A stretch of DNA of 64,000 nt. Source: Symsagittifera roscoffensis (Eukaryota; Xenacoelomorpha; Acoela; Convolutidae). How positions within the stretch are numbered: position 1 is the first letter of the stretch; every line of letters begins with the position of its first letter. The stretch lies in the NCBI RefSeq assembly GCF_963678635.1, contig NC_087065.1, positions 54,340,397-54,404,396 on the forward strand. The letters run 5' to 3'. The notes under the pieces were generated by a model that was given only the letters and a program-made list of their open reading frames with translations, searched no databases and was not told the DNA's origin. Below, piece by piece: positions 11,489 to 25,040 of this stretch. The position numbers and the translations under genes were made by a program.

Positions 11489-13729
11489 GAGTCTTACTTA
11501 AAATTTTTACCCAGCAGCAGAGGCGCAATTTTCATCCAGGAAGCCGCTAATCTGAGCGCTGATGCACGTATTGTGCCACTTTCACCGGAAATCATGTCAC
11601 GCAGATAGCAGAACTCTTTGACAGCATCAAGTGCTTCAGATTGATTGAACCGTTGAGTAGGATTCTGATTTGAGAGATAACTGAAATGATTATTGCATCT
11701 TGGACAAACAAAATTAGTAAAAAACTAAGGTATTTTCCTCAGTTCACTGCATTTTTATGCAACAATTGACTACAAAAATTGCAGCGCTTTCAATTGGCAC
11801 AGACTCCCTGATAGCAACAAGCGCAAGGATATTTTCCGGTTTTTTGAGGACTATACTTTTGGCCTGAAATCAAAAAATTTGCCTCATCCAAGTTATTTTT
11901 CAAACCGTGTTCCAATTAACTCAATAGACTGGAATTCCCTTTCAGTCATTTTTCTAGTACCTCTTCAAAAACTTTCAATTCAGGTTTCAGTAATCGGATG
12001 CATCTGTAAGATCCAATTTCTAACGGATCGCTTTTCCATTGTAAATTAAAACAAAAAATTCTACCGGTAAATTTTACGCAGAGGCAATTTTACTACTTGC
12101 GATGCAACACAATATAAAACATAGTCGGAATAAAATTAAATAATGAAAGAAAGAGGTGAAACAATATTTTCGTATGTTTCGATAAAAAACAACTAGGACT
12201 AATGTTTTCGAAACTACGACTAATTTGAACCATAGCTATTTTTCTTAAACAAACTGCACATAGAAGGTTCTAAAGATAGGCTATCAAGCATAGATGTCGA
12301 CTAAAGACAAAAACGGTCAACAACTCAGATAGTTATTATTTCCGAGAATCATAGCCTTTTGTTTTCAGAAAATGCGCGTAGTTGTTCATGCAGAAGCGAT
12401 TCGCTCAACCTGTATATTTGATTGAACCCAAAAAACCAAAGTTGACAGGGCAGTTCTCGAGATAAGTCAAAAAGATTTCAACTTTGAACAAAAAAATCAA
12501 TAACTAAAAAAGAAAAGTTTAGCTTGAGCGTTATCAACTGTCATACCTTTTCCCCAAAAACACACACAAACAACACAGACTAAAAAAGTATCGTTAATAC
12601 GTTCATTGACAAGTAGAAACGTGAACACAAACCCATCCAAAAAGGTTAATGCGACAAAAAGAGCTAGGAAAAAACCAAAAAAATAGAATTCGAGTCATGG
12701 ATTTCCTATGACGTATCATATCACTCCATTTAAAAACAAAAACTTAGCCAACAGAAACTTTGAAAAGGGTCAAGTAACTCAATGAAACCAACAAAAATTG
12801 TTGGATTTTTCAACAATTTTCAAAATTCAAAAGATACGAGCCTTTAGGCTCAAAGTTGTGAAAACTTTTTAAAAAAACTTTTTTCAAAAAAACTAACCCA
12901 ATTCGAAGCGATTAAATAGAAAAATTCTCATATCTGGTGAGCAAGAAATGAGCAAATTAATCAACAGAAATTGAAGCAAGCTTTAGTCGTAACTAGTTCA
13001 AAAAAAGTTACCCAAAACCAAGTAACTTTCGTACTAAAGTGTGGCTCTAAGTCTGAAAAACAGCCCCAAACGGATCCTGTTGAAGAAAGAATCCTGAAAA
13101 ATTAAGTGAAACTCACAGAGGTGATGCGGGGCTTCGCACCACTGGCGATAGAACAGAAACACAAAAAAAAATTAATGCTAGAAAAAAAAACTAGGCGAAC
13201 CAAAAATTTCGCATGCCTCGATAAAAAACAATTATCGGCCCAGCAAAATTTTCGGGTAAGTCTCTGTTATTTTTTGAATTTGTTCTACTGAAGCGAGATG
13301 AAATGCGTTGTTTCCAAAAACTGGATTAGCCCAAAATCTGCTACCAAAACAAATGAGAACAGTGACAATTTGGTACTTTCCCTAGGACATGACATTCCTC
13401 TTTTAAAAATTAGGTAGACACCGCTTCTCCATGAAAAACTCTAAAAATTTTTATTTTCGATTAAACTTTTCATCTCAGGTATAATAGGCTCGTTTTTTAA
13501 AAAAAATACAAGTTACTAAAAAAAAGATCAAAAGTTAAAAAACTCATTTTCAGAATCCATGCAGGTCATGACCTCAGGTCCATGCAGATCGCAGCAAGTC
13601 GTGGCCGCTGTACGAAAACATTCCCAAAACTGGGTTTCTTGATTGAAAATTTAACCTGAGCTTCGGTACGGTAGTTTTCAAAGAAAGTAAAAAATTTTAC
13701 AAGCAGTCAAGTTTTAAAACTTTACTTTT
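11489..13729. other. Non-coding AT-rich stretch, partly degenerate repeat
   Basis: No gene supported. A block at about 12345-12460 (CCGAGAATCATAGCC...GATTGAACCCAAAA) is a stray relative of the ~160-bp units to the right. A perfect 12-base palindrome AGGTCATGACCT lies near 13566 between two copies of CCATGCAG. Confidence 0.4.
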
Positions 13730-14510
13730 TTTAAGGCCATACCTTTTTCAAAAATTGGGCGCAGCCAATTATCATGCTAGGCTTTCAACAACCTGATGTT
13801 TTGATTAAACGTATATCAGATTTGCCACGATAGTTAGCGAGACACGTCCAAAAACCGATCAACAAATCAAAAACTTGACATTTACGAGAATCATATCTTT
13901 TTGTGTGAAAAAAATGAGGTATGACCGCTTATGCAGAAGGAATTCACGCAACCTGTTATTTCGATTAAACTCAAAATGTCGGATTTGTGAGGGTAGTTTT
14001 CGAGAAAAAAAAACAAAACTTCAAAAACAAATAGTCAAAAAAATCGAAAATTCCGAGGGCCATAACTGAAGGTGTCAGAAAAAATTGCATATTTTCGCAT
14101 AAGCAAATGAGCACACCACAACCCGTTCTTTGAATTGAACCCAAAATCTCAGATATGGCAGGGGAGTTTTCAACATTCTGAAAATCGGTTAAAAATCTTT
14201 TCTGAGAGCAATAACAATTTGTAAAAAAAAAATGTGAGTGGCAGCTAAAGAAGGGTAATTTCCCAGTGCACTTTATCTCCGTTGAACCCACAATGTCAGA
14301 TTTGAGAGGTTGGTTTTCAAAAAAAATCAATATGATTCACAAAACGGTCAAAAGTCAAAAATTTGACTATTCCGAGTGCCGTAAGTTTATGTGTAGAAAA
14401 AAAATAGGCATAGCCGCAAATGCATAAAGCTTTTCAAAACCATTCTAATCTTTGAAACCAAAATCTCAGATTTAAGACAAATAGCTTTTGAGAAAACGAA
14501 AGAAAAATAG
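13730..14510. repeat. Degenerate tandem repeat, about 160-bp period, five units
   Basis: Units start near 13735, 13885, 14050, 14205 and 14370. Each has the order: (T)CCGAG(A/G)(A/G)(C/T)CATA-like start, a T-rich stretch with TGTG and an A-run, GCATAG or TATGAC, a CAACCT(G/T)TT or CAACCCGTT block, TTGA(A/T)T(T/G)AA(A/C)CCAAAA, TCAGATTTG, then (G)GTAGTTTTC-GAGAAAA. The units are strongly diverged but keep their order and spacing. This looks like an old satellite or the repeat interior of a non-autonomous element. Confidence 0.55.
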
Positions 14511-14997
14511 GTCAAGTAATTCCCCACAAAAATTTGGGTCAAATAATCCTCCACAGATTTTTTCGAGGCTGTAGAAGAGGGGGTCAAGTGAAAAAAGACT
14601 CTAGGGGAGTATGCATGCTTACGGGGGATTAGGCGGTCTTTTATTTGATACCCTTTTTGAAATCAGTAGAAATTCCTGAGATAATTTTTCTAATAAATTT
14701 GAAAATAACCTTCCATTAAAATAAGAAGTTTCAACAAACCGATTGGTAAACATATAGCAACTTCAAAAAAGCGACGAGAGCGTTAAATTTGTGTTTCCTT
14801 GATATGACCCAAAAAGTGGTCATCAACCCGATAAAAAACAGGGTGAAATAATTTGAGCCAAAGAATTTATTTAGCAAAACAAAAAAGGAAATACGAAGCC
14901 AAGGTAAGTGAAATTATATATTGTAGGAGTAAATCAAACACTAACAGCAACACTACAGAAAAATACGCGCAGCACAAACGATTTGAAGATGTTGCAG
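14511..14997. other. Non-coding stretch, nothing seen
   Basis: AT-rich sequence between the ~160-bp repeat array and the BEL/Pao relic. It may include the unrecognised 3' part of that relic, but no conserved motif is visible. Confidence 0.4.
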
Positions 14998-17900
14998 TTA
15001 GGCCGACAACAAATAAGCAAGCTTAATCATATCCGATTTTGAAGTTGATCTGATCCAAGCATGTTCTTTTCTTGAATCAATTCGGGCGCTAGTACCTACC
15101 ACCATTTGCAAAGTTTTTAATGACCTCAATACATATCTTAGGAGTTTACAGCCGAGAACCACTGAAATATGGCGAAGACTTGGAACGCAAACAGTCTTCC
15201 TTGGTGCAAGTCGTGACCAGCCGGTTGCCAATGGAGTCTGGGTTACTGCGTCTGAAGTTGTCCTCGCTCCGATAACTGCTCCCTTAGCCATCTCTGATGC
15301 ATCGCAGAAGAGATGAACATCAGCTTGCTGAAAGCTATCCTTGTTCAAGTACTGAGGTACAGCCAGGGAAGACAAGACTTCGGCAGCCCATCCGGTGTTG
15401 AAATTGATTCACGATAGTTAAAATTGATTCACGATATGTGCCCCAACACAGTCAACCCATTCCAAAACTATTCCCCTATTTTTTGGAATATAGTCTTTGC
15501 CATTATCCTTACAGGGGGTTACTAGTCCAAGGGGATCAAAAACTCGTCCCAAGGTTCTTTCTATCATTTGGCGATGACGATTGCTATAATCTGGGTGGAC
15601 GAATGCTTTTAAGCACAGCCAATGAGTTGTTCTTAGCTGGTCAGAGGATGCTGGGTGAAGTCCTGTTTTTGGACTGAACCGATAAGGAAACTTTGAAACA
15701 TTTTTTTCTACTCTGGTTCATGCGTGGAGTTATTCGGGCAATATGTTAAGGTTTGGTCAATTTGTTTCAGCAGTTTTAAGCATCCGGAGTTGTCCAGAGA
15801 TTGATTTGGGACATCGTAAAATCTTTTTCCTAAATAGTTCGATTCTTGGCAAAAACCAAGGCGATTCATCGGCCAACTGTTGCGGTTGGAATGCACCAGT
15901 TCTTGGATTCCAGAAGCTCCTGCTTCCTGGATGGCTGACTTTGGCCACTGGAACTGCTTCTGAATAACACTCGAGACTTTGGCTCTGGCTAGATAAGATT
16001 TGCGGTGCCATGGAGCCTGTCTATGGGCCTAACTGAATCCAATTTATACATATACGGCTAATGGAAACAATCAGAAACTGGATGCCAACTGAGCCCAAGA
16101 GTTTTGAACATGTGGTCAATTTCTGCTGAATAATTGTTTAATTTCATGCAGCTTACCGCGTATACCGTTCATGACAATCTTTCTGTTGCTTGCCCGCTTC
16201 CGAATGTGCAAGCACAGAGTGGTCAGATTGTCCTTGATCCTGTGTAGCATTCTGATGTCTTGTTCCTCTGTATCTGCACCATCTATGCAGTGATCCACAT
16301 AGAAAGACTCACGAATTGCAAGCTTTGTCAGTTCATCATCTGTTTCGTCGGCGCTATCTGAAAACACTCGTACGCCGTGATAGCTAATCGAAGCTATACC
16401 GTATATGACGAGAGTCATTCGGTGTTTCTCATTCATTGAGTGCGTAGAGCTGATATAGATTTGTTTTTGGATTGTAGTTCTAATTGCATGCACAACTTGG
16501 TAATGTCTCCAGATAATGCAATTTTTTAGAATCAGAATCGCAAAGGACGTTGAAGAGGTCTGGCTGGTTTTTGGCACCAAACAGCTGACACTCATTTAAT
16601 GACTTTTATCTGTTATTTATGAATCCGACTTCACACTGCACGATGTGGCATGATTAAGTAGTTCCCCAACAACAAAAAATGATCTAACACGGGCACCTTC
16701 CCGATACGGTCATTGTCAAGCATCTGTAGCCAGAAATCACTACATTGGTTTTTGTCTCAACGATTCATAGCTTTTTTTCATGAGATATGGGCAGGCGGAA
16801 AACTTTGCAAATTGATTGAGCAATATCGGACAAACATTCATGAGTAATTTCGTAGAAGAGACCCTGTGATTTGTTGACGGACAATCTAACCAAGCTCGTC
16901 CATCTGAGCAATACGCCGTAGTCTGATCGAAATGTCGGATGTAATCAAGCTCGTTGCATGAGATTTAGGACGCTGGAGATGAGGGAAAAACTTAAATTTC
17001 CCAGAACCCGCCATATGTTGACGACTGGCTGTCATGGACGTTGACTACATACCGCGGCGAGTCTCTTCGTGTAGTGACTTCTGGGTCGATATCAGTAACA
17101 CTTGTTACTCTCCAACCAAGCATCGTGTCCCCTAATGTCAGTTCCTTCCTTGATGTTCCGCGACTTCACAATGTGTGTGTAGACGGAGGATTGTCCAACC
17201 AGATGACAAATTTCATCAATGTGAGATTCATTCGGCCATGGGAAGACAGCATTCTTCTGGTTCACTCCATTTATGCGATCTGGAGCTTCTGTTGACTTGA
17301 TACCAAGCCGGTGCATGGTCTGTAGGGTGATGACGTTTGTCTAAGCGCAATTGTCAATGGGCGCCCTCAAGTGATGACATCAACCACTTTGAACTCGGCT
17401 TTGACGAGGGAAGGTCAGTGATGGCTCCAGTTCTGTTGATTTGACGAGCATCTATTGTCGCTGTGAGGTGACGTTGGCTAGAACTGCCATGAAAATTTGT
17501 ATGCTCCTACTTTTGACATGTCTTACAGAGTGATGTTTGAGAACGTTGCTGGTTGTCATGACTGGTGACAAGCAATTGAAGCAAATCTTGTTGCTGGTCG
17601 CAAAATTCTCTCGCTCTGATGGTGTCACCGATCTGTATTTTTCACACTGCCATTCTGGATGTGTCTTGTCAGTTTTAACCTTTTGACTATGTGGTCTAGC
17701 TTTCTGAGGTCTAGAATGAGACCCTTGAATCACCTGACTCTGTTTTCTTTCCAATAGTTATAAGTTTCTCATGCCTTCTGGGATTCAATATGGAGTTCGA
17801 TCTGTGAAGTTGCAAAAGGGTTGATAGGCTGACTCGATGCGAATTTTTTTTCCGGCTTCAAAACTTTAGTGATTAGCCTTCTGTGTTTCCTTACACTGAA

Positions 17901-18153
17901 GAAACACGTGATCATATTCTGCAAAATCAAGGATAGCGTCAAGCAGCTTGTGATCAATAATTGGGGATTGCGCCAAGTAATGCTCACGCTTGGTTGTTTC
18001 ATTGCTCATTTCGTTTTGGTTGCGACCGCGGTTAGCACAAAAGTCACTGGCTTGAGAAACTTGCCGTTTCAGAACTCGCACACTACTTCTTTGAGCTTGT
18101 TTAAGCTTCTCCGCAGCTGGTAGACTTTGACTTTCTGTAGTAGTTTCTGCCAC
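14998..18153 (-). pseudogene. BEL/Pao LTR retrotransposon relic (gag-pol)
   Basis: Read right to left, blocks appear in the correct BEL/Pao order. A gag N-terminal segment lies at 17866-18153. A zinc-knuckle segment with KICFNCLSP lies at 17452-17754, and a putative protease region near 17092-17316. An RT block at 16116-16595 reads ESFYVDHCIDGADTEEQDI, where the catalytic YVDD has become YVDH, followed by LHIRKRASNRK. The RT/RNase H connection at 14998-15375 has VHLFCDASEMAKGAVI and a SRLAPRKTVCVPSLRHI stretch that normally reads SRxAPxKxxxxPRLEL. The frame is broken many times and key residues are lost, so it is dead. No LTRs were identified. Confidence 0.85.
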
Positions 18154-18711
18154 TGTGTTTAGTCTCTTTAAGTTATGAGGCTGAGCAGACTCAAAACTTC
18201 GCGAAGCTAAAAAGCGACTTTATCATAATAAAATTGAGTCAATTATGATTACCTTAAAAACTGCGAACAAATGAAATGTATAAAATATGGTAAAATTAAC
18301 AAGCTTTTTTAATTGAGTTTACAAGTGAACTAATAATCTTATCATTTAAAACGTGCTTTGTTTGCTTCAACACATGTTTTTCGTGACCTTTACACTTTTG
18401 CTCTTGGGAAGAGGAATTTGACTTCCTTTAATAAATGAAAAAGAACAAATTTTAAAGAAATTTTTTCCGAAAAACAAACTAAAAACAAATCATCACAACA
18501 TATGTAAGTGAAAATCACTTCTCTTTCTAAAACTTAAGAGAACAGCAGGCTGTTCCGTAGCACAGAAAACCATTCATTTTATCAAAAACTCATCAAACTA
18601 TTAACTTTTTAGAGAAAGGAAAGATGTGATACGTTATTCTATTTACTTCAAATATCCAAACCAAATTTCATTTACTTTTCACTCTAAATTCATCTTAAAA
18701 TCCTAAATGTC
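18154..18711. other. Non-coding stretch between the BEL/Pao relic and a host gene
   Basis: AT-rich. Contains a dispersed repeat near 18300-18400 shared with 7430-7500 and 1850-1935. I see no AATAAA just downstream of the neighbouring minus-strand gene. Confidence 0.4.
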
Positions 18712-19245
18712 TTAAAGTCTTTTTCGACGCTGAGACATTTTTGTTGAATTTCCATTCCAGGTCAAATAACGGCTAGAAGGCTTTTTATGATGAATCTTCT
18801 CCCTGTGTTTCTTTCGAGTACCTGATTTGCGTACAAAAAGACCTGAATCCAAAGTCCTTTCCACCAAAATTGGTATGGGGAGAAAATAAAATTTTATGAC
18901 CAAACAACCAATCTGCTTTTGCTCAAACGTATAGGCAGCAAAACTTTTAGTTATAAGAACGATTTTTCTGCTCTCAAAAAACTGAACGTAAATTCCTGAT
19001 TTTAAATAGTCAAACAAACAAACCAACTCTCTTTGTTCGAAAATTTTCCGCACAGTGAGAGACTCGAGAAATCCCATGTATTTTCCATCCACGTCAACTA
19101 GATGAACAGAGCTCGGAATGGAACGTCTCACATCTTCGTACTTTGGCCTCACTTTCACAAAAATACAGTGCTCCGGCAGTTTAGAGACGCTCGTGGAAAA
19201 AAACCGCTGCAAGTTTAACAAAAAACGAAAATTCGGTGACATCAT
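18712..19245 (-). CDS. Probable mitochondrial protein, IF-3 N-domain-like
   Basis: A 177-codon single-exon ORF. The start MMSPNFRFLLNLQRFFSTSVSKL is rich in Phe/Leu/Arg/Ser with no acidic residue, like a mitochondrial presequence. The following part, RRSIPSSVHLVDVDGKYMGFL and a Leu/Glu-rich stretch, resembles the N-terminal domain of initiation factor 3 (VRLID-DG--LG pattern). The second half (KIVLITKSFAAYTFEQ...) does not match IF-3 well, and the C-terminus is very basic. The start is supported by a 3' splice acceptor TTTTTATTGTAG ending four bases before the ATG. Being a gene is likely; the IF-3 assignment is tentative, and another mitochondrial protein is possible. Confidence 0.6.
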   Translation of the reverse strand: MMSPNFRFLLNLQRFFSTSVSKLPEHCIFVKVRPKYEDVRRSIPSSVHLVDVDGKYMGFLESLTVRKIFEQRELVCLFDYLKSGIYVQFFESRKIVLITKSFAAYTFEQKQIGCLVIKFYFLPIPILVERTLDSGLFVRKSGTRKKHREKIHHKKPSSRYLTWNGNSTKMSQRRKRL

Positions 19246-19256
19246 TGATCTACAAT
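19246..19256 (-). promoter_or_regulatory. 3' splice acceptor just upstream of the ATG
   Basis: On the minus strand TTATTGTAG is followed by ATCA and then ATG, so mature RNA would begin four bases before the start codon. An acceptor so close to the ATG, with no upstream coding exon, suggests either a 5'-UTR intron or spliced-leader trans-splicing. Confidence 0.6.
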
Positions 19257-19969
19257 AAAAACATCAAAGCTTTTATAAAGCTAAAAGTTTCATGAAATTC
19301 GTGACAATTACATATGTATAACACGGATAACCGGTTACTGGGCAAATAGCACAATGTTCTGACCATAGTCTAAAGAAATACAAAAAAAAAAACGGTTTTT
19401 TCACATTATTGTAATTGAATCTGCGTGGTTTGATACAATGATCTGAACGCAAAATTAGAATTTAAGCAGATTCGACAATCATAGTAAAATATGCCAATTG
19501 CAAAAGTTTTGAAAAAAAATTACTAAAAAAACGAACAAAAAACGTCCTAATAAAAAATTTTAAATCTTAATTTTTTTGCAGAAATTTTTAGAAGTTTTTG
19601 AAGCCCAAACTTTCACTAAAAACTAATTTGACTGGACTAAAAATAAGTTTTTGCAGCCTAACTTAAGCATAAACAAGCTATTGTAAGCCTGCTCGCTCGC
19701 CTTTATTCGCTCGAAATTGAACCAAAAATCAAAAAATTCAAACTAGTTTTTTCTCAACTCTGAAAAACTTTTTTCAAAGTTTTTTTAAAACGTTCGAATC
19801 ACAATTGAAAACGCTTTATTATGATATATCACTTGACCTATTCCAATGATTATTTGTGGTACCTGATTTTGCGTGAAAAAAAAAGAAAAAACTAAAACAC
19901 CCGAATACAAAGTTACTCCATTTTGCAAATGGTCGGAACAAAAACGAATGATATCGCGAATTTTTAAAC
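19256..19969. other. Non-coding stretch between host genes
   Basis: AT-rich spacer of about 0.7 kb with long A and T runs. No gene, RNA or repeat recognised. Confidence 0.5.
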
Positions 19970-19975
19970 TTTATT
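19970..19975 (-). terminator. Poly(A) signal AATAAA of the downstream ATP synthase c gene
   Basis: Minus-strand AATAAA lies 23 bases after the TAA stop of the ATP synthase c gene at 19998-20366. The upstream paralogue has no AATAAA in the roughly 70 bases after its stop. Confidence 0.7.
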
Positions 19976-19997
19976 AAACATCATCTATTTGTTGGCA

Positions 19998-20471
<474 letters not shown>

Positions 20472-20615
20472 TTAACTTCTGACGTATACCATAAATCTTA
20501 CTCAAGTTATTTATATATTTAAGTCGCATCGGTATTGAGTTGTGAAGTCACGTTTAGTTCATTAGTTTCTAATGTCATCGACAGTCTATTAAGGCTGGCA
20601 CATTCTGCGAGCAAT

Positions 20616-21878
<1,263 letters not shown>

Positions 21879-21890
21879 AAGTTTGATTGG
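21879..21890 (+). repeat. Target-site duplication of the LINE, left copy
   Basis: AAGTTTGATTGG here is repeated at 41294-41305, directly after the LINE's (CAA)n tail. The pair brackets the LINE plus the LTR element nested in it. Confidence 0.85.
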
Positions 21891-22176
21891 ATTTGGGAGA
21901 GAGTTGCGTGAACGCATTGTAGCAGTTGGCGGTCGGCTGTTGTCGATCGGCAGGGCCACCTCGAGCAGGCTGCATACATCGGCCCCGAAGAGAGAGCCAA
22001 GAAAGCCAGCAGAACAGAGTTTTAAAAAGACCCCCTCCTGAGATATCGAAAGACGAAGAAGAACTCAGCCGTTACGACAGAAGAATTTTGTGTCAGCTTA
22101 GATCAGGTTTCTCATGGAAACTAGCCGAAACCAGACACCGATTACAACCGGACATTGAATCAGAGCTCTGCAGCAA
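21891..22176 (+). pseudogene. 5'-truncated LINE, RT C-terminal part (left piece)
   Basis: The plus-strand frame reads ...LSRYDRRILCQLRSGFSW followed by KLAETRHRLQPDIESELCS. This matches the C-terminus of Jockey/CR1/I-like LINE reverse transcriptases, where a (H/R)-R-x-L-xQLRSG block precedes a cysteine-rich zinc-binding end. The piece stops abruptly at the LTR element and continues at 41131. The start at 21891, just after a 12-bp target duplication, marks it as a classic 5'-truncated insertion about 450 bases long. Confidence 0.8.
22174..22176 (+). repeat. 3-bp target duplication of element A, left copy (CAA)
   Basis: CAA before the 5' LTR matches CAA at 41128-41130 after the 3' LTR. Removing the element and one copy restores the LINE frame through ...CSKCNSS. 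Confidence 0.6.
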
Positions 22177-23098
22177 TGTGACATTCGACCAGAATGGCCA
22201 AAATGCAGTCTCTGCAGAATTCGGTATTTTAGCAGCAAGCCTTCCGAGTTGGCGATTTAGAACGGATAAGGACGTTATTTGAACGATTAGCCAAACGGTG
22301 AAGGCTAGAAGATTCTGGAATTCTAATTTTTAAAAATTCGAATTATGACGTCATATTTCTGAGAAACGTCAGAGACGGCCATTTTAGCTAAAATAGCAGA
22401 AAGGAACAGAACAACTTTTATCTGCGATTACGAACAGTACGAAATCGAGACTAAAAAAAACAACAACGAACTACCGAACAGCAGAGGACGTTCCGAGTTG
22501 CAACTATTGTGCTGTTACAATAGTTGCAAGGCCGTTGCGAGCAACGGTGAAGGGTAAAACCCAGCCTTCCGAGTTATTGTGAACTGGATATTAAGAAGCT
22601 TGATTCACCGGATTCAAGAATCCGGAAGGGTCTCGGGACGTGGACTTTTATGAACTTATATTGAATTTTAGCATCCGTCATGTCCTGACTTGAATTTAAT
22701 TAAGATCTTAATTCGTTTTGACAAGAATGAGGAGCTAGAAGTAGAGGGGAAAGGGTTGATCCATCTTCGATGGAGATGATGATTTTTATCTACTGAACAA
22801 AAACAATAGTAATATAATAAGTAGTAGCCCTGTTTTTAGGAGTGACCTCGTGGTCTGGGGATACTGAGACCCAGCCATGAGCTCACTATTTTTGCATGTA
22901 ATCTAGTTAATTTGAGCGTTCTGGTCGAAGCCGGAGAACAGTGACGTTTTTGTCAGCCTGATGTAAGAAAGACCACCGAAAAGTACTGGCTTGGTAGAGA
23001 CGGTGAAAAGCATGTAGAGCTCTGTTTAGACGTTGGCCAGTCGTCTTAGGACTTAGCTTTATTTTCCGTCGATATGTATCTTCCGGGCGAATGTTACA
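22177..23098 (+). repeat. 5' LTR of element A (922 bp)
   Basis: Begins TGTGACATTC and ends GAATGTTACA, an imperfect terminal inverted repeat with canonical TG...CA. It matches 40206-41127 at a constant offset of 18,029. It carries a strong stem-loop (arms 22498-22510 and 22517-22529), a second small hairpin at 22532-22547, and CCTTCCG / CCGGAAGGG elements that are variants of the motif repeated in the leader. I could not place the promoter or the U3/R/U5 borders with confidence. Confidence 0.95.
22498..22529 (+). promoter_or_regulatory. LTR stem-loop, 13-bp perfect stem
   Basis: The arm TTGCAACTATTGT pairs perfectly with ACAATAGTTGCAA around a 6-base loop. The same structure is in the 3' LTR (40527-40558). 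In element B's LTR the inner ten pairs are kept with two compensatory changes (63200-63225). It may act in RNA form (R/U5 structure, packaging, dimerisation) or as a DNA site for a dimeric protein. Confidence 0.7.
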
Positions 23099-23110
23099 TT
23101 GATGTTTTTA

Positions 23111-23128
23111 TGGCGCTCCTGGGTGGAT
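23111..23128 (+). other. Primer binding site (tRNA 3'-end complement)
   Basis: TGGCGCTCCTGGGTGGAT begins with the obligatory TGG (complement of CCA) and then mirrors a tRNA end: a discriminator G, a seven-base acceptor strand, and the CCACC arm of a T stem. It lies 12 bases after the LTR. Element B keeps a decayed version near 62632-62646. The isoacceptor is not identifiable by eye; an Asn-like acceptor stem is one possibility. Confidence 0.65.
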
Positions 23129-25040
23129 TTTTTTTTTTAACATCATGACCGGCAGAACCGTTAACGAGTACTCCGCGCCGAGCAGATGCTCACATTAACG
23201 CCCCTAATAGGCCAAAACCGCCGGGGCGGAAGGGTAGTTCGGAACGCGGAAGCCTTCCGGATTACCGTGAATAGCTTTTTAACCTAGTTCAGACCGAAAA
23301 TTCACGAACCAGGAAGGGTGGGGGGAATCGCGAACCCCTCATCCCCTGAGTGGTTTGTGACCAAAAACACTTAAAGATATAAGCAAAACCAAACAAAAAA
23401 TAGTATAGTATCCAAGAAAAACAAAAAACATAAAAAATAACCGAAAAAACCAAAAACAGTAAAAAAGTAAAAAATCAGTAGAAATCATCCCCCCAGACAA
23501 GATGTGATTCAACCCCCCCGTTTGTTGTTGATAGATATATTGTTGTTACAGGCATTTATATCAGTCAGGATCGTTAAGATCATTTTTGTAGCCCGTTTGT
23601 GGGGCTTGTACTGTAGGGTTATTTGAGCATTTAAGCACGTTAATGATAAATTGCGCCCAATCCGGAAGGGTCAGCTGATTTGCGCTCAATTCGGAAGGGT
23701 CCGGGGTGAAGACCGATCCGGCAAGCAGTACAGGGAACAACAGGAAGAGGCTCAACGACAACTACAATCGACTGTTGGGTATCGTTAACAAGTTTTGTAT
23801 CCCTTTTGGTACAAAAAGTAAGATAGTAATCTGTGGGGGGCTCGACAGTGCTGCACTGTAGTGACCCTTCACCGAACTGCGAATATCCGAGTTAAGCACC
23901 TTAATTCGGAGATTAAACAAACCCGGAGGGGTATAGTATTACTAATATTATTACTTATATAGCCTATATTAATAGTCTTATATCATTTTTCAGTGAAAAA
24001 CAACGAAAACAGACCGGTTTTTAGGGTCAAAATAGCGATATTTTGATCCCCCCACAAGTCGCGATTTTTGAGATATCGATATTTTTTGAAACGGAAAAAA
24101 GCGCTAAGTTAGTGTGTTACATCGTAACTGCACTACTGTAACAAGTAGAACCGGTTAACTTTAGTTCGGAAGTGGTTGGAACTAGTTTGGTACCAAAAAC
24201 CAAATTTTCCCAATTTTTGATAGTAAGAAACACTAAAAATTTAGAAAATTTTTTGAAATTTTTGAGGTAGGACAGTAAAAATAGTTGTTCGGACAACGTC
24301 CACTAGTGAATCTACAAGTCTTAAAATCCGCTACCCGAAAGCCTTCCGGGTTGCAGAGAAATCGAACATAACGTGTTTGATTTGGTGGATTCATCAATCC
24401 GGAGGGGTCCAGGTAGCATAGTTTTTCGCAAATTTTTTCTACAATAGCGTTTTAGATCGGGTCTTTTGCATTGAACTAGAAGAGTATAGGCCTTCTGAGC
24501 TCGGATCAATAAATTTTAGGTCGAAAGGACCAGATTTGCGGAAAAAGTTAGGCGGAACCTATAAGAGAGAAAATTTTTTGAGTTCGGAAAAAAGACGTTT
24601 TGGTTAATAACTTTGGAACTACTGATCATATCGAGTTGATCTTGGTACCAATAGATCAGAAATTAGCTGAGCTTACTAATAGGATTAGAAATTTTTCGGA
24701 AAAGCGAGCGAGAAAATTTTTTCAGATTGTTTTTAGCAAATTACACAAATCCGGAGGGGTACACCCTTCACGTTTTATAAATTTTTCTAAAAAACCCTTA
24801 TACCCCTACCAAAAGTTGATAGCGATTGAACTAAGTAACTTAAGACAGTTCTAGACAAAAAGGGAGGGCTGAAGGCACAAGACAACCATAATAGAGTCGA
24901 AATTAGGCAAGTGATAAGACCCTTCACCGTTAGTGTGAATTGTCAAATAAGTGCCTTAACTTCAATCCGGAGGGGTCTAGGAAAGGATCCTATACCCTTC
25001 CCAGTTAATTCAAACAGCATAAGAGCAACGCAGAACGTAT

